A DNA stretch of 64,000 nucleotides from an uncultured Acetatifactor sp. (GTDB taxonomy: Bacteria; Bacillota; Clostridia; Lachnospirales; Lachnospiraceae): assembly GCA_934436435.1 (NCBI GenBank), contig CAKSAN010000001.1:124001-188000 (forward strand), read 5' to 3'. The notes beneath the pieces are model-generated. The model searched no databases and had not been told where the DNA came from. It saw nothing but the letters and a program-made list of their open reading frames with translations. The translations under genes were made by a program, and so were the position numbers. Below, piece by piece: positions 8,960-17,914 of this stretch. The first letter of the stretch is position 1, and each line of letters begins with the position of its first letter.

Positions 8960-10252
8960 ATGAGAATCGTAGCATTGGATAAAGAATCAAAGCAGAGTAT
9001 TTTGAACGACCTCTTAAAGAGAAGCCCGAACAATTATTCCCAGTATGAGAGCACCGTTAACCAGATCATTGAGAAAGTCCGTTCCGAGGGAGATCAGGCT
9101 TTATTCGACTATACTTTACAGTTCGACAAGTTTGCATTGACTGCGGAGAATATCCGTGTCACAAAGGAGGAGATCGCCGAAGCCTATGCGCAGATGGATG
9201 CGGGCCTGATCGATGTGATCCGACAGTCCGCGGAAAATATCCGTGCCTTTCACCAGAAGCAGCTTCGCAACAGTTGGTTCGATGCAAAGCCCGACGGCAC
9301 GATCTTAGGCATGAAGATTACCGCCATCGAGAGAGCCGGTGTCTATGTGCCCGGCGGTAAAGCCGCTTATCCTTCCAGCGTATTGATGAATGTGATTCCC
9401 GCCAAGGTTGCCGGTGTGGATGAGATCATTATGACCACCCCTCCCGGAAAAGACGGTAAAGTCAATCCTGGAACTCTGGTAGCCGCAGATATTGCCGGTG
9501 TGGACACCATCTATAAAGTGGGCGGCGCACAGGCCATCGCAGCCATGGCTTTCGGCACCGAGTCTGTACCGAAGGTCGACAAGATCACCGGCCCCGGTAA
9601 CATCTTCGTAGCCCTTGCCAAAAAGGCGGTCTACGGCTATGTCAGCATTGATTCCATCGCAGGGCCCAGTGAGATTCTGGTGCTGGCGGATGAGACCGCT
9701 ACTCCCAGATACGTTGCGGCGGATCTGTTGTCTCAGGCAGAGCACGATGAACTGGCCAGTGCCATTCTGATCACCACTTCGAAAGAACTGGCCGAGAAGG
9801 TCTCCGAGGAAGTGGATGGCTTCGTAAAAGTATTGGAGCGTGCACCCATTATCCAGAAGTCTCTGGACAATTACGGTTACATTCTGCTGGCTGACAGTAT
9901 GGAAGATGCCATTGATGCCGCCAACGCCATTGCTTCCGAGCATTTGGAGATCATTACCAAGAATCCTTTTGACACCATGACCCGAATCCGCAATGCCGGT
10001 GCCATTTTCCTGGGCGAGTATGCTTCCGAGCCTCTGGGGGATTATTTTGCAGGCCCGAACCACATCCTGCCCACCAACGGCACGGCACGGTTCTTCTCCC
10101 CGGTAAACGTGGATGATTTCATCAAAAAGACCAGTATCATCTCTTATTCCAGAGAGGCACTGGAAAAGGTACACAATCAGATCGAGACCTTTGCAAAAAG
10201 CGAAGGCTTGACCGCACATGCAAACAGTATTAAAGTTAGATTTGAAGATTAA
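8960..10252 (+). CDS. hisD: Histidinol dehydrogenase
   Basis: Zinc- and NAD-dependent enzyme that oxidises L-histidinol twice to give L-histidine, the last two steps of the pathway. Family blocks are visible in order: GVYVPGGKAAYPSSVLMN, GGAQAIAAMAFGT, KITGPGNIFVALAKK, the zinc-binding DLLSQAEHDELA, SEHLEI, and FAGPNHILPTNGTARF. Length 430 is normal. An AAAGGAG site 9 bases before the ATG fixes the start; the 66-base gap after hisG holds no other gene. Confidence 0.97.
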   Translation: MRIVALDKESKQSILNDLLKRSPNNYSQYESTVNQIIEKVRSEGDQALFDYTLQFDKFALTAENIRVTKEEIAEAYAQMDAGLIDVIRQSAENIRAFHQKQLRNSWFDAKPDGTILGMKITAIERAGVYVPGGKAAYPSSVLMNVIPAKVAGVDEIIMTTPPGKDGKVNPGTLVAADIAGVDTIYKVGGAQAIAAMAFGTESVPKVDKITGPGNIFVALAKKAVYGYVSIDSIAGPSEILVLADETATPRYVAADLLSQAEHDELASAILITTSKELAEKVSEEVDGFVKVLERAPIIQKSLDNYGYILLADSMEDAIDAANAIASEHLEIITKNPFDTMTRIRNAGAIFLGEYASEPLGDYFAGPNHILPTNGTARFFSPVNVDDFIKKTSIISYSREALEKVHNQIETFAKSEGLTAHANSIKVRFED

Positions 10253-10285
10253 CTGTTTCCTTTGGGAAAGGAGTCATCGGATATT

Positions 10286-10873
10286 ATGGAACGAATCGCA
10301 ACTGTGACCCGTACAACGAAAGAAACCGACATTGCCGTCACCTTAAATCTGGACGGCAGTGGAAAGGCCGATCTGTCTACCGGCATCGGATTTTTTGACC
10401 ACATGCTGGACGGCTTTGCAAGACACGGATTTTTTGATCTGGACTGCAAGGTAAAGGGCGACTTACAGGTGGACGGCCACCACACGGTGGAGGATACCGG
10501 CATCGTCTTCGGCGAAGCCATCAAAAAGGCCGTGGGAGACAAGAAGGGCATCAACCGTTACGGTTATTTTATCCTGCCCATGGATGAGGTCCTCGCTTTA
10601 TGTGCTGTTGACTTAAGCGGCCGGCCTTATCTTAATTTTGAATGTGAATTCACTGTACCGAAGGTAGGAGAACTGGATACCGAACTGGTGAAAGAATTTT
10701 TCTATGCCGTATCCTACAGCGCCGGTATGAACTTACATATCAAAATGCTGTCTGCGGGCAATAATCACCACATGATCGAGGCCATGTTCAAGGCATTTGC
10801 CAAGGCTCTGGATCAGGCCGTTTCCTATAATCCGAAGGTAACGGATGTCTTAAGCACCAAAGGAAGTCTGTAA
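10286..10873 (+). CDS. hisB: Imidazoleglycerol-phosphate dehydratase
   Basis: Dehydrates imidazoleglycerol phosphate to imidazoleacetol phosphate, with two manganese ions bound by histidine-rich motifs. These are seen as DGHHTVEDTG and GNNHHMIEAMFKA, with the substrate region GIGFFDHMLDGFARHG. The 195-residue protein is the monofunctional form without the histidinol phosphatase domain. The ATG at 10286 (MERIATVTR) was chosen over an upstream in-frame TTG because AAAGGAG lies 12 bases before it and family proteins start here. Confidence 0.96.
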   Translation: MERIATVTRTTKETDIAVTLNLDGSGKADLSTGIGFFDHMLDGFARHGFFDLDCKVKGDLQVDGHHTVEDTGIVFGEAIKKAVGDKKGINRYGYFILPMDEVLALCAVDLSGRPYLNFECEFTVPKVGELDTELVKEFFYAVSYSAGMNLHIKMLSAGNNHHMIEAMFKAFAKALDQAVSYNPKVTDVLSTKGSL

Positions 10874-10929
10874 GAAAATACGTGCCTGCGGTTCAGACCT
10901 TGCAGGTAAAGAAAGACGCGAGGATTACT

Positions 10930-12216
10930 ATGATCATCAAGAAATTTGTTCCCTGTATTTATTTATATCATGAGCATGCGGTGAGAAACCTTACGGATAC
11001 CACCATCGTAGATACGGATCCCGTCCGTCTGGCAGATTATTACTGCGAACACAATGCGGATGAACTGATCATCTTCGATATGTCCGAAGGAGATGAGGAG
11101 CATGAGGCTGCGCTGGATATCATCAAGGAGATTTGTGCAAAAGCGGAAGTGGATGTCATCGGCGCCGGTAATGTCAAGCGCATGGAAGACATTAAGAAAC
11201 TACTTTATGCCGGATGCAAAAAGGCAGTTCTCGATTATGAGAAAGAGAGTAACATTGAGATCACGGAAGAGGTCTCTCTGAAATTCGGTAAGGACAAGAT
11301 TCTGATCTCTTACAATGATCCCGCCGTTCTGGAATTACATAAGGAGAAGATCGAAAAGTATATCTCCGCCATGATCCTGATGAACCCTCACCAGATCCGG
11401 GAGACACAGGGTATTCTGTCGCTTCCGTTTTTCGTGCAGATCAATCAGGTAGCACTGAATAAATTACTGGAGATCTTTGCCTATGAAAATGTATGCGGAG
11501 TCACCGGCAATACGATCAATGATAATGTGAAAGAGATCGTCGCCCTGAAGGATCTGTGCCGGGAGAACGATATTCCCATCGAATCCTTTCAGGCCGCTTA
11601 CAAATGGGAAGATTTCAAGAAAAACAGTGACGGCATGGTACCCGTTATCGTACAGGATTACCGGACGCAGGAAGTTCTGATGATGGCTTATATGAATGAG
11701 GAAGCTTACGAGCAGACCCTGAAGCTGGGCAAGATGACCTATTACAGCAGAAGCCGTCAGGAATTGTGGCTGAAAGGCCTGACCAGCGGTCATTACCAGT
11801 ACGTGAAGGAGCTGGTGGCCGACTGTGATATGGACACGATCCTTGCGAAAGTATCTCAGGTCGGTGCAGCCTGCCATACCGGAAGCAGAAGCTGCTTCTT
11901 CAACGAGATTACGAAAAAGGATTATGAGGAAAGCAACAATCCCTTACAGGTATTTGAGGAAGTCTTCGATGTGATCAAGGACCGCAAGGTACACCCTAAG
12001 GAAGGTTCTTATACCAATTACCTGTTCGATAAGGGCATTGACAAGATCCTTAAGAAACTGGGTGAGGAGGCCACGGAGATCGTGATCGCCGCCAAGAATC
12101 CCAACCCCAACGAGGTCAAATACGAGATCAGCGATTTCCTGTATCACATGATGGTGCTGATGGCAGAAAAAGATGTCACCTGGGAAGAGATCACTACAGA
12201 GCTTGCGAACCGTTAA
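10930..12216 (+). CDS. hisI: HisIE (PRA-CH/PRA-PH) with an N-terminal degenerate HisA/HisF-like domain
   Basis: A 428-residue fusion. Residues about 1-230 look like a (beta/alpha)8 barrel of the HisA/HisF kind: DPVRLADYYCEHNADELIIFD and VIGAGNVKRMEDIKKLLYAGCKKAVL match its second to fourth strands, but the strand-1 catalytic Asp is absent (CIYLYHEH instead of a CIDVK-like segment). Residues about 240-350 are phosphoribosyl-AMP cyclohydrolase (QEVLMMAYMNEEA, TYYSRSRQELWLKG, zinc ligands in DCDMDTILAKVSQVGAACHTG). Residues about 350-428 are phosphoribosyl-ATP pyrophosphatase (GIDKILKKLGEEATEIVIAAK). These perform steps 2 and 3 of the pathway. ATG 10930 was preferred over an in-frame GTG at 10882. 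The 3' end overlaps a small convergent gene by 23 bases. Confidence 0.92.
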   Translation: MIIKKFVPCIYLYHEHAVRNLTDTTIVDTDPVRLADYYCEHNADELIIFDMSEGDEEHEAALDIIKEICAKAEVDVIGAGNVKRMEDIKKLLYAGCKKAVLDYEKESNIEITEEVSLKFGKDKILISYNDPAVLELHKEKIEKYISAMILMNPHQIRETQGILSLPFFVQINQVALNKLLEIFAYENVCGVTGNTINDNVKEIVALKDLCRENDIPIESFQAAYKWEDFKKNSDGMVPVIVQDYRTQEVLMMAYMNEEAYEQTLKLGKMTYYSRSRQELWLKGLTSGHYQYVKELVADCDMDTILAKVSQVGAACHTGSRSCFFNEITKKDYEESNNPLQVFEEVFDVIKDRKVHPKEGSYTNYLFDKGIDKILKKLGEEATEIVIAAKNPNPNEVKYEISDFLYHMMVLMAEKDVTWEEITTELANR

Positions 12217-12493
12217 CCGCAGTTTCCACCCAGGTCTCCAGATAAGTGCCGTAATCCACGTCAGTGACATAGCGCAGCACCTGATCCATGGAGATTCCGG
12301 CAAAGCATTTGCCTTTCTGATCCAGTAATATGATCGTCAATAATAATACCCCGGCCAGAGCAAGGCGGATTTTGAACGTACCGGTACCGGAAGATACGGC
12401 CGGTGCGGTTTCCGCCTGCTCTGGTCTTATTTCTGCCTGTCTGCGCATCTGCTGTAAAAGTTCTTCTTGGTTTCTGTGATCCCGTTTTTTCAT
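12194..12493 (-). CDS. Small single-pass membrane protein, unknown
   Basis: A 99-residue protein with a charged, Gln/Arg/Glu-rich N-terminus (about residues 1-38), one hydrophobic helix (about 42-58) and a short soluble C-terminus. I do not recognise a family. A strong AAAGGAGAA ribosome binding site 7 bases before the ATG supports it as a real gene. It converges on hisIE and overlaps its last 23 bases. The topology would put the charged N-terminus in the cytoplasm. Confidence 0.65.
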   Translation of the reverse strand: MKKRDHRNQEELLQQMRRQAEIRPEQAETAPAVSSGTGTFKIRLALAGVLLLTIILLDQKGKCFAGISMDQVLRYVTDVDYGTYLETWVETAVNGSQAL

Positions 12494-12642
12494 TCTGATT
12501 CTCCTTTGCTGTTCATATTTATGTGCCTTTTGGTACTGGCAGAACTATTTTCGATAAGGTATAATAGAAAAATAAGCACCGGAAAAGCTTTAATCATCAG
12601 ATTCCAAAGGAAGAACCGGGAAATAAGAAAGCAGGATCCTAT

Positions 12643-13593
12643 ATGACAGAACAGACAGGAAAAGAATTTGCAGAAAAATTACAGAATAATATTCGAAAGG
12701 TTCTGGTGGGCAAAGAACAAGTGACGGAACTCCTTCTGACCGCACTTCTGGCCGACGGACATGTCCTTTTGGAGGATGTTCCCGGCACCGGCAAGACCAA
12801 GCTTGCCAAGGCACTGGCAAAGTCCCTGAATGTACAGTTCTCCCGGGTGCAGTTTACCCCGGATCTGCTGCCCGGTGACATTACCGGCATCAACGTCTAT
12901 GACAGGCAGAAAAATGAATTTACTCTGCGGAAAGGGCCGGTATTTACCAATATTTTACTGGCGGATGAATTGAACCGTGCCACTCCCAGAACCCAGGCGG
13001 GACTTCTGGAATGTATGGAAGAGCGTCAGGTGACCATCGACGGTGTCTCCTATACCCCGGGAGAACCTTTTTTCGTCATTGCCACAGAGAATCCCATCGA
13101 AAGTGCCGGAGTGTTTCCTCTGCCGGAAGCCCAGTTGGACCGTTTTCTCATGAAACTGTCCATGAACCTTCCCACCAGAGAAGAGGAGCTTCGGATTCTG
13201 GAACTGTATATGGAGGAGGATCCTCTGCGTACCCTGACCCCCGTGGTCTCCCCGGAGGAGCTTCTGGCAGCACGGGCGGAAGCTGCGAAAATTTTCGTCC
13301 ATCCCTGTATCCGGGAATACATGGTACAGATCGTGGAAGCCACAAGAAATGCAGACGGCGTTCTGGCCGGAGTCAGCCCCAGAGGTACGCTGGGTCTTTT
13401 ACGCTGTGTCAAGGCCTACGCTTATCTGAAAGGACGCTCCTATGTGATCCCGGATGATGTGCGTACACTGGCCGTTCCGGTACTGGCTCACAGACTGGTA
13501 TGCGGCTTCGGTTCCGATACCGGCTCCGCAGAGAACCGCATGGAAGCCATTTTATCCGGGGTTCCCGTTCCCACGGAAAGGTTTGAGCCATGA
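12643..13593 (+). CDS. MoxR-family AAA+ ATPase
   Basis: MoxR ATPases act as chaperones for assembly or metal-cofactor insertion of partner complexes. Walker A is seen as EDVPGTGKTKLAKAL near residue 43, the characteristic FTPDLLPGDITG block follows, Walker B is ILLADELNRA, and the sensor region reads FFVIATENPIE. The 316-residue length is typical. Its stop overlaps the start of the DUF58 gene by four bases (ATGA), giving the familiar MoxR-DUF58 pair with a DUF4129-like membrane protein behind. A TATAAT box at 12560-12565 is a possible promoter element. The client of this set is unknown. Confidence 0.93.
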   Translation: MTEQTGKEFAEKLQNNIRKVLVGKEQVTELLLTALLADGHVLLEDVPGTGKTKLAKALAKSLNVQFSRVQFTPDLLPGDITGINVYDRQKNEFTLRKGPVFTNILLADELNRATPRTQAGLLECMEERQVTIDGVSYTPGEPFFVIATENPIESAGVFPLPEAQLDRFLMKLSMNLPTREEELRILELYMEEDPLRTLTPVVSPEELLAARAEAAKIFVHPCIREYMVQIVEATRNADGVLAGVSPRGTLGLLRCVKAYAYLKGRSYVIPDDVRTLAVPVLAHRLVCGFGSDTGSAENRMEAILSGVPVPTERFEP

Positions 13594-14726
13594 TACAGCT
13601 GCTTGGAATCATTCTCTTTGCCCTGATCCTGTATCTGGGGCAGAAATATATTTATGCGAAGGTATGGCACAGAGGGCTGACCGTTTCCCTTGCCTTTCAG
13701 GAAGATGGTATCTGGGAAGGACAGGAGAGTACGCTTTCGGAGATCATTGAGAATCGGAAACACCTGCCGCTTACCATGCTGAAGGTCAAATTTCAGACCG
13801 ACAGACATCTGGTATTTACCGATACCAAAGGCTCCCGTACTACGGACCGCTATTACCGCAACGACATCTTCCAGATCGGCCGTCTGGAAAAAGTCACCCG
13901 CAGTCTGTCCTTTACCGGCGGCAGGAGAGGCTATTATACCATATCAGAAGCGGATCTGGTGGCATCGGATCTGTTTCTGACCGCACAATATACCGCCACG
14001 ACTCCGATTGCAAGGTGCAGTCTCTACGTGTACCCAAAGCCCTTTTCTCATCCGGATTTCAGACAATCCCTGAAGCAGTTAAGCGGCGAGGTTCTGGCGA
14101 AGAGGCATTTGCTGGAAGATCCCTTTGAATACCGCGGTATCCGGGATTATCAGCCTCAGGATGACTTAAAGAGTATCAACTGGAAGGCCACGGCCCGCAC
14201 CGGCGACCTGAAGGTCAACCAGAAAAATTATACGGCCCAGAAGTCTGTCCGGATCTTTCTAAATTTGGAAGACACCGGAATCCTGAAAAAAGAGGACTGT
14301 GTGGAAGCCTGCATGCAGATCGCTGCGGCCCTTTTGTTATTGTTTCTGGAACAGGGGATGCAGGTGGCATTGTATTGCAACGGCATTGACGTTCGAAGCG
14401 GTGAACACTGTATTCTGGAAGCCGGAGGCGGAATGCGACAGCGCAATGCCTGCTTACAGGCACTGGCCGGAATCGATACTTCCATACCGGTTCAGTCTTT
14501 TACGGAGCTGTTTACCGCAAAGCTGACCGACACTGCGAACACGATCTATACCTGTTTTATTTCTCCCAATGCTTACGATGACTTTGCGGAGTTACTTCTG
14601 CAATATCACGAGCAGCATCCGGATATGAAATGGTTTTATCCCTATTCCGAGGTTACCCCTCCGGAGGCAGAAGAACCTCTGCGTTCTCTGATCACCTTTA
14701 TCTCCCTGCGGGAAGAAAGAGTCTGA
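13590..14726 (+). CDS. DUF58 domain protein, MoxR partner
   Basis: A 378-residue protein with one N-terminal transmembrane helix (about residues 3-20), a beta-rich middle part, and the DUF58 core near residue 170 (DPFEYRGIRDYQPQDDLKSI then NWKATARTGDL), followed by a vWA-like fold in the C-terminal half. DUF58 proteins regularly accompany MoxR ATPases. The start overlaps the MoxR stop (ATGA) and the stop is immediately followed by the next gene, so the three are translationally coupled. Molecular function of this family is not established. Confidence 0.9.
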   Translation: MIQLLGIILFALILYLGQKYIYAKVWHRGLTVSLAFQEDGIWEGQESTLSEIIENRKHLPLTMLKVKFQTDRHLVFTDTKGSRTTDRYYRNDIFQIGRLEKVTRSLSFTGGRRGYYTISEADLVASDLFLTAQYTATTPIARCSLYVYPKPFSHPDFRQSLKQLSGEVLAKRHLLEDPFEYRGIRDYQPQDDLKSINWKATARTGDLKVNQKNYTAQKSVRIFLNLEDTGILKKEDCVEACMQIAAALLLLFLEQGMQVALYCNGIDVRSGEHCILEAGGGMRQRNACLQALAGIDTSIPVQSFTELFTAKLTDTANTIYTCFISPNAYDDFAELLLQYHEQHPDMKWFYPYSEVTPPEAEEPLRSLITFISLREERV

Positions 14727-14728
14727 AT

Positions 14729-15946
14729 GTGAAAGAATTATTGACGGATCTGATGAATCAATTATGTTTTTATCCGCTGGCCATGACAGCCACCACCCTG
14801 CTGGCGGCACTGGCTCCGGAAAGCCGTCCCTCCTTCGCTTTGTGGATACTCGGGGCGCTTCCTGTGTTTTTCCTGTTCTATGTAAGGAAACGTTGTAAGC
14901 ATCTGCCGGTATTACTGCTTTTGCACGGAGTCGTGCTGGTGCTTTTTTATGTGTTCCCTGCGGCCAACGGAGTGAACCGGGGTGTCCGGCTGCTGGTGGG
15001 AGCGGGTTTTGTGATCTATTCCCTGCGGCTGCGGTTCCGAACGGAGGATTTTGCGGCAGAGCCCCTGCCTTTGCCGCTGGCTGCGGGAATTTCCCTTTTA
15101 TGCCTGTTTTTACAGCATTATCAGGAAAATACGGCATGGGATCTCTATTACCGCATGAGTCTGATCCTGGTCTTTTTACTGTATGCCGTTATTTTGTTTT
15201 TACAGTCCTATGAGGACTTTCTCACGGTGAACCGGCTGAGCACCGGCAAGATCCCTTTTCAGGAGATCCTGCGTTCCGGTCTGCGCAGTACTACGGCTTT
15301 TGTACTTTTGTCCGGGGTCCTGCTTTTCGCCGTGTCACAGTTTGCCTGGTTAAAACCTTTTTTGCAGCTGTTGCGAAGCGGTCTGGCTGCGGTCCTTCGG
15401 TTTCTGTTCGGACTGCTTCCCAAGGATTCCACAGATTCTGATGTGGTGATTGAGCAGACCGTGGGCGGTGGTGACATGCCGCCTATGGAGGCGGAAGACC
15501 CGTTTATCCTGTGGGTGATCCTGGAATATGTGGCCATGATCGCGCTTCTGATTGCCTGCGTATTTTTACTGTACCGGGGGATTCGAAAGCTGGTATCTTT
15601 TCTACGGGACAGAATGCAGTTCTCTCTTCCGGAGACAGCCCCCGAAAAGCAGGAGAGTATGGACAAACGGGAAAAGCTGGAACTGTCCGGAGATAAGAAC
15701 GATTCCCGACAGGACAAAAAGCGGTTTTCCTTCCTGTTTCCCGATGCCAGACAGAAGATCCGCCGGATCTATCTGAAAAAAATAAGTAACGGCGGACTTG
15801 CAAAAGAGCGTCTGCCATTTTATACTGCTAGAGATGCGGAAAAATCCCTGAGTGCGGAAGGCATGGCGGCTATCTATGAAAAAGCCCGCTATTCCGAGGC
15901 CCCCTGCACAGAGGAAGATGTCCTGCAGATGAAAAAATTTGTATAA
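14729..15946 (+). CDS. Polytopic membrane protein with DUF4129-like C-terminus
   Basis: A protein of about 405 residues. The first 250 residues contain at least six hydrophobic helices, a further one lies near residue 275, and the C-terminus ends in the DUF4129-like pattern AIYEKARYSEAPCTEEDVLQMK. In comparable MoxR-DUF58 loci the third gene often encodes a transglutaminase-like domain as well; I see no Cys-His-Asp transglutaminase motifs here, so this is the membrane and DUF4129 part only. The start is uncertain: GTG at 14729, two bases after the DUF58 stop, is taken; ATG at 14753 is the alternative. Confidence 0.8.
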   Translation: MKELLTDLMNQLCFYPLAMTATTLLAALAPESRPSFALWILGALPVFFLFYVRKRCKHLPVLLLLHGVVLVLFYVFPAANGVNRGVRLLVGAGFVIYSLRLRFRTEDFAAEPLPLPLAAGISLLCLFLQHYQENTAWDLYYRMSLILVFLLYAVILFLQSYEDFLTVNRLSTGKIPFQEILRSGLRSTTAFVLLSGVLLFAVSQFAWLKPFLQLLRSGLAAVLRFLFGLLPKDSTDSDVVIEQTVGGGDMPPMEAEDPFILWVILEYVAMIALLIACVFLLYRGIRKLVSFLRDRMQFSLPETAPEKQESMDKREKLELSGDKNDSRQDKKRFSFLFPDARQKIRRIYLKKISNGGLAKERLPFYTARDAEKSLSAEGMAAIYEKARYSEAPCTEEDVLQMKKFV

Positions 15947-15963
15947 AAATATTTGAGGTAATT

Positions 15964-17838
15964 ATGAACGAAAAGTTAGCGTTAAGCGATGATATTCTGA
16001 TGAAGATCGAAAAGCCGGCCCGTTACATCGGCAACGAGGTCAATGCTGTGGTAAAGGACAAGGACAGCATTGCTGTCCGTTTCTGCATGTGCTTCCCGGA
16101 TGTCTATGAGATCGGCATGTCCCATCTGGGCATTCAGATCCTGTACGGCATGCTCAACTCCTGGGAAGATGTCTGGTGTGAGAGAGTGTATTCCCCCTGG
16201 GTGGATCTGGACGCCATCATGCGGAAGGAGAACATTCCGCTGTTTGCTCTGGAGAGTCAGGATCCCATCAAAGATTTTGATTTTCTCGGTATTACCATTC
16301 AATACGAAATGTGCTATACCAACATTCTACAGGTTCTGGATCTGGCGGGGATCCCGCTCCTTGCCACGCAGCGCACAGATGATTGTCCCATCGTCATCGG
16401 CGGAGGTCCCTGTACCTATAATCCGGAGCCCATTGCGGACTTTTTCGATATTTTCTATATGGGAGAAGGGGAGACCCAGTATCGTCCGCTGATCGATCTG
16501 TATAAAAAATGCCGGGAAGAAAAGACCGGCCGGGAAGAGTTCTTACGTCAGGCGGCAAAGCTGCCGGGAATGTATGTGCCCCGCTTCTATGAGACCACCT
16601 ACCACGAGGACGGCACCATTGCTTCCTTCCGGCCTACGGAGGAGGGGATCCCCGCCACCATCCGCAAGGAACTGGTGACGGATATGACGAACAGCTTTTA
16701 TCCCATGAAACCCGTGGTTCCCTATATTAAGGTCACACAGGACAGAGTGGTTCTGGAGATCCAGAGAGGCTGTATCCGCGGCTGCCGTTTCTGTCAGGCG
16801 GGACAGCTGTATCGTCCGGTCAGAGAGCGGGACGTGGAGGTCCTGAAAAAATACGCCATGGAAATGCTGAAAAACACCGGCCATGAGGAGATTTCCTTAA
16901 GCTCCTTAAGTTCCAGTGATTACAGCAAACTGCCTGAGCTGATCGATTTCCTGATCGAAGAGTGCGACAGGCGGCATATCAATATTTCCCTGCCGTCCCT
17001 GCGTATCGACGCCTTTTCTCTGGATGTCATGAGCAAGGTACAGGATGTAAAGAAATCCAGCCTGACCTTTGCACCGGAGGCCGGCAGCCAGAGACTTCGG
17101 GATGTCATCAACAAGGGACTCACCGAAGAAGTGATCTTACAGGGTTCCGCGCTGGCTTTCGAAGGCGGCTGGACCAGAGTCAAGCTGTATTTCATGCTGG
17201 GCCATCCCACCGAGACCGAAGAGGATATCCGGGGAATCGCCGAGCTGTCCAACAAGATTGCAGCCACCTTCTTCGATACGGTGCCGAAGGAGAAACGTGT
17301 CAACGGCAGAGTGCAGATCGTTACCAGTACCTCCTTCTTCGTACCGAAGCCCTTTACGCCTTTCCAGTGGGCACCCCAGTGTACCAAGGAAGAGTTCGTG
17401 GAAAAGGCTTATCTGACCAGAAAGGCCATCTCCGAGCAGCTGAACCAGAAGAGTATCAAGTACAACTGGCACGAGGCGGATGTCAGCGTTCTGGAAGGTG
17501 TTCTGGCCAGAGGCGACAGAAGGCTGTCCGAGGTGCTTTTATATGTTTATAACAAAGGCTGTTTCTACGATGCCTGGAGCGAATATTTCCACAATGATGT
17601 CTGGATGGAAGCCTTCGCTGCCTGCGGTCTGGATCCGGATTTCTATTCCCACAGAGAACGTCCTCTGGATGAGATTCTGCCCTGGGATTTTCTGGACTGC
17701 GGTGTGTCCAGAGCCTTTTTGGAGAGAGAATGGCAGAAGGCCAAAAACGAGACGATCTCCCCGAACTGCAAACAGGCCTGTCAGGGCTGCGGTGCTGCCA
17801 GATTCGGCTGCGGTATCTGTGTGGAGCCCAGAGGCTGA
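15964..17838 (+). CDS. TIGR03960-type B12-binding radical SAM protein
   Basis: A 624-residue radical SAM protein. The N-terminal third resembles a B12-binding Rossmann region (MSHLGIQILYGMLN, FDFLGITIQYEM, PIVIGGGPC). The radical SAM cluster motif CxxxCxxC is RGCIRGCRFCQAG near residues 268-280, and SLPSLRIDAFS and FAPEAGSQRLRDVINKG follow. The C-terminus is cysteine rich (CKQACQGCGAARFGCGIC) and may hold an extra iron-sulfur site. It is paired with the DUF2344 gene downstream, as in many Firmicutes, next to RNase G. The substrate is unknown; an RNA- or ribosome-linked modification is inferred from context only. Confidence 0.9.
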   Translation: MNEKLALSDDILMKIEKPARYIGNEVNAVVKDKDSIAVRFCMCFPDVYEIGMSHLGIQILYGMLNSWEDVWCERVYSPWVDLDAIMRKENIPLFALESQDPIKDFDFLGITIQYEMCYTNILQVLDLAGIPLLATQRTDDCPIVIGGGPCTYNPEPIADFFDIFYMGEGETQYRPLIDLYKKCREEKTGREEFLRQAAKLPGMYVPRFYETTYHEDGTIASFRPTEEGIPATIRKELVTDMTNSFYPMKPVVPYIKVTQDRVVLEIQRGCIRGCRFCQAGQLYRPVRERDVEVLKKYAMEMLKNTGHEEISLSSLSSSDYSKLPELIDFLIEECDRRHINISLPSLRIDAFSLDVMSKVQDVKKSSLTFAPEAGSQRLRDVINKGLTEEVILQGSALAFEGGWTRVKLYFMLGHPTETEEDIRGIAELSNKIAATFFDTVPKEKRVNGRVQIVTSTSFFVPKPFTPFQWAPQCTKEEFVEKAYLTRKAISEQLNQKSIKYNWHEADVSVLEGVLARGDRRLSEVLLYVYNKGCFYDAWSEYFHNDVWMEAFAACGLDPDFYSHRERPLDEILPWDFLDCGVSRAFLEREWQKAKNETISPNCKQACQGCGAARFGCGICVEPRG

Positions 17839-17914
17839 TCGTCAGAGTCAGGCACCTGCGACATGTTATAAAGTGTAAAAGAATAAGAAGAAAGGGAAAA
17901 ATCTGACAGAAATT

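Noticed and set aside
9305..10219. 304-codon open frame antisense to hisD
   Set aside because: Lies wholly inside hisD on the other strand, has no ribosome binding site or recognisable domain, and reads like the reverse of a strong coding region.
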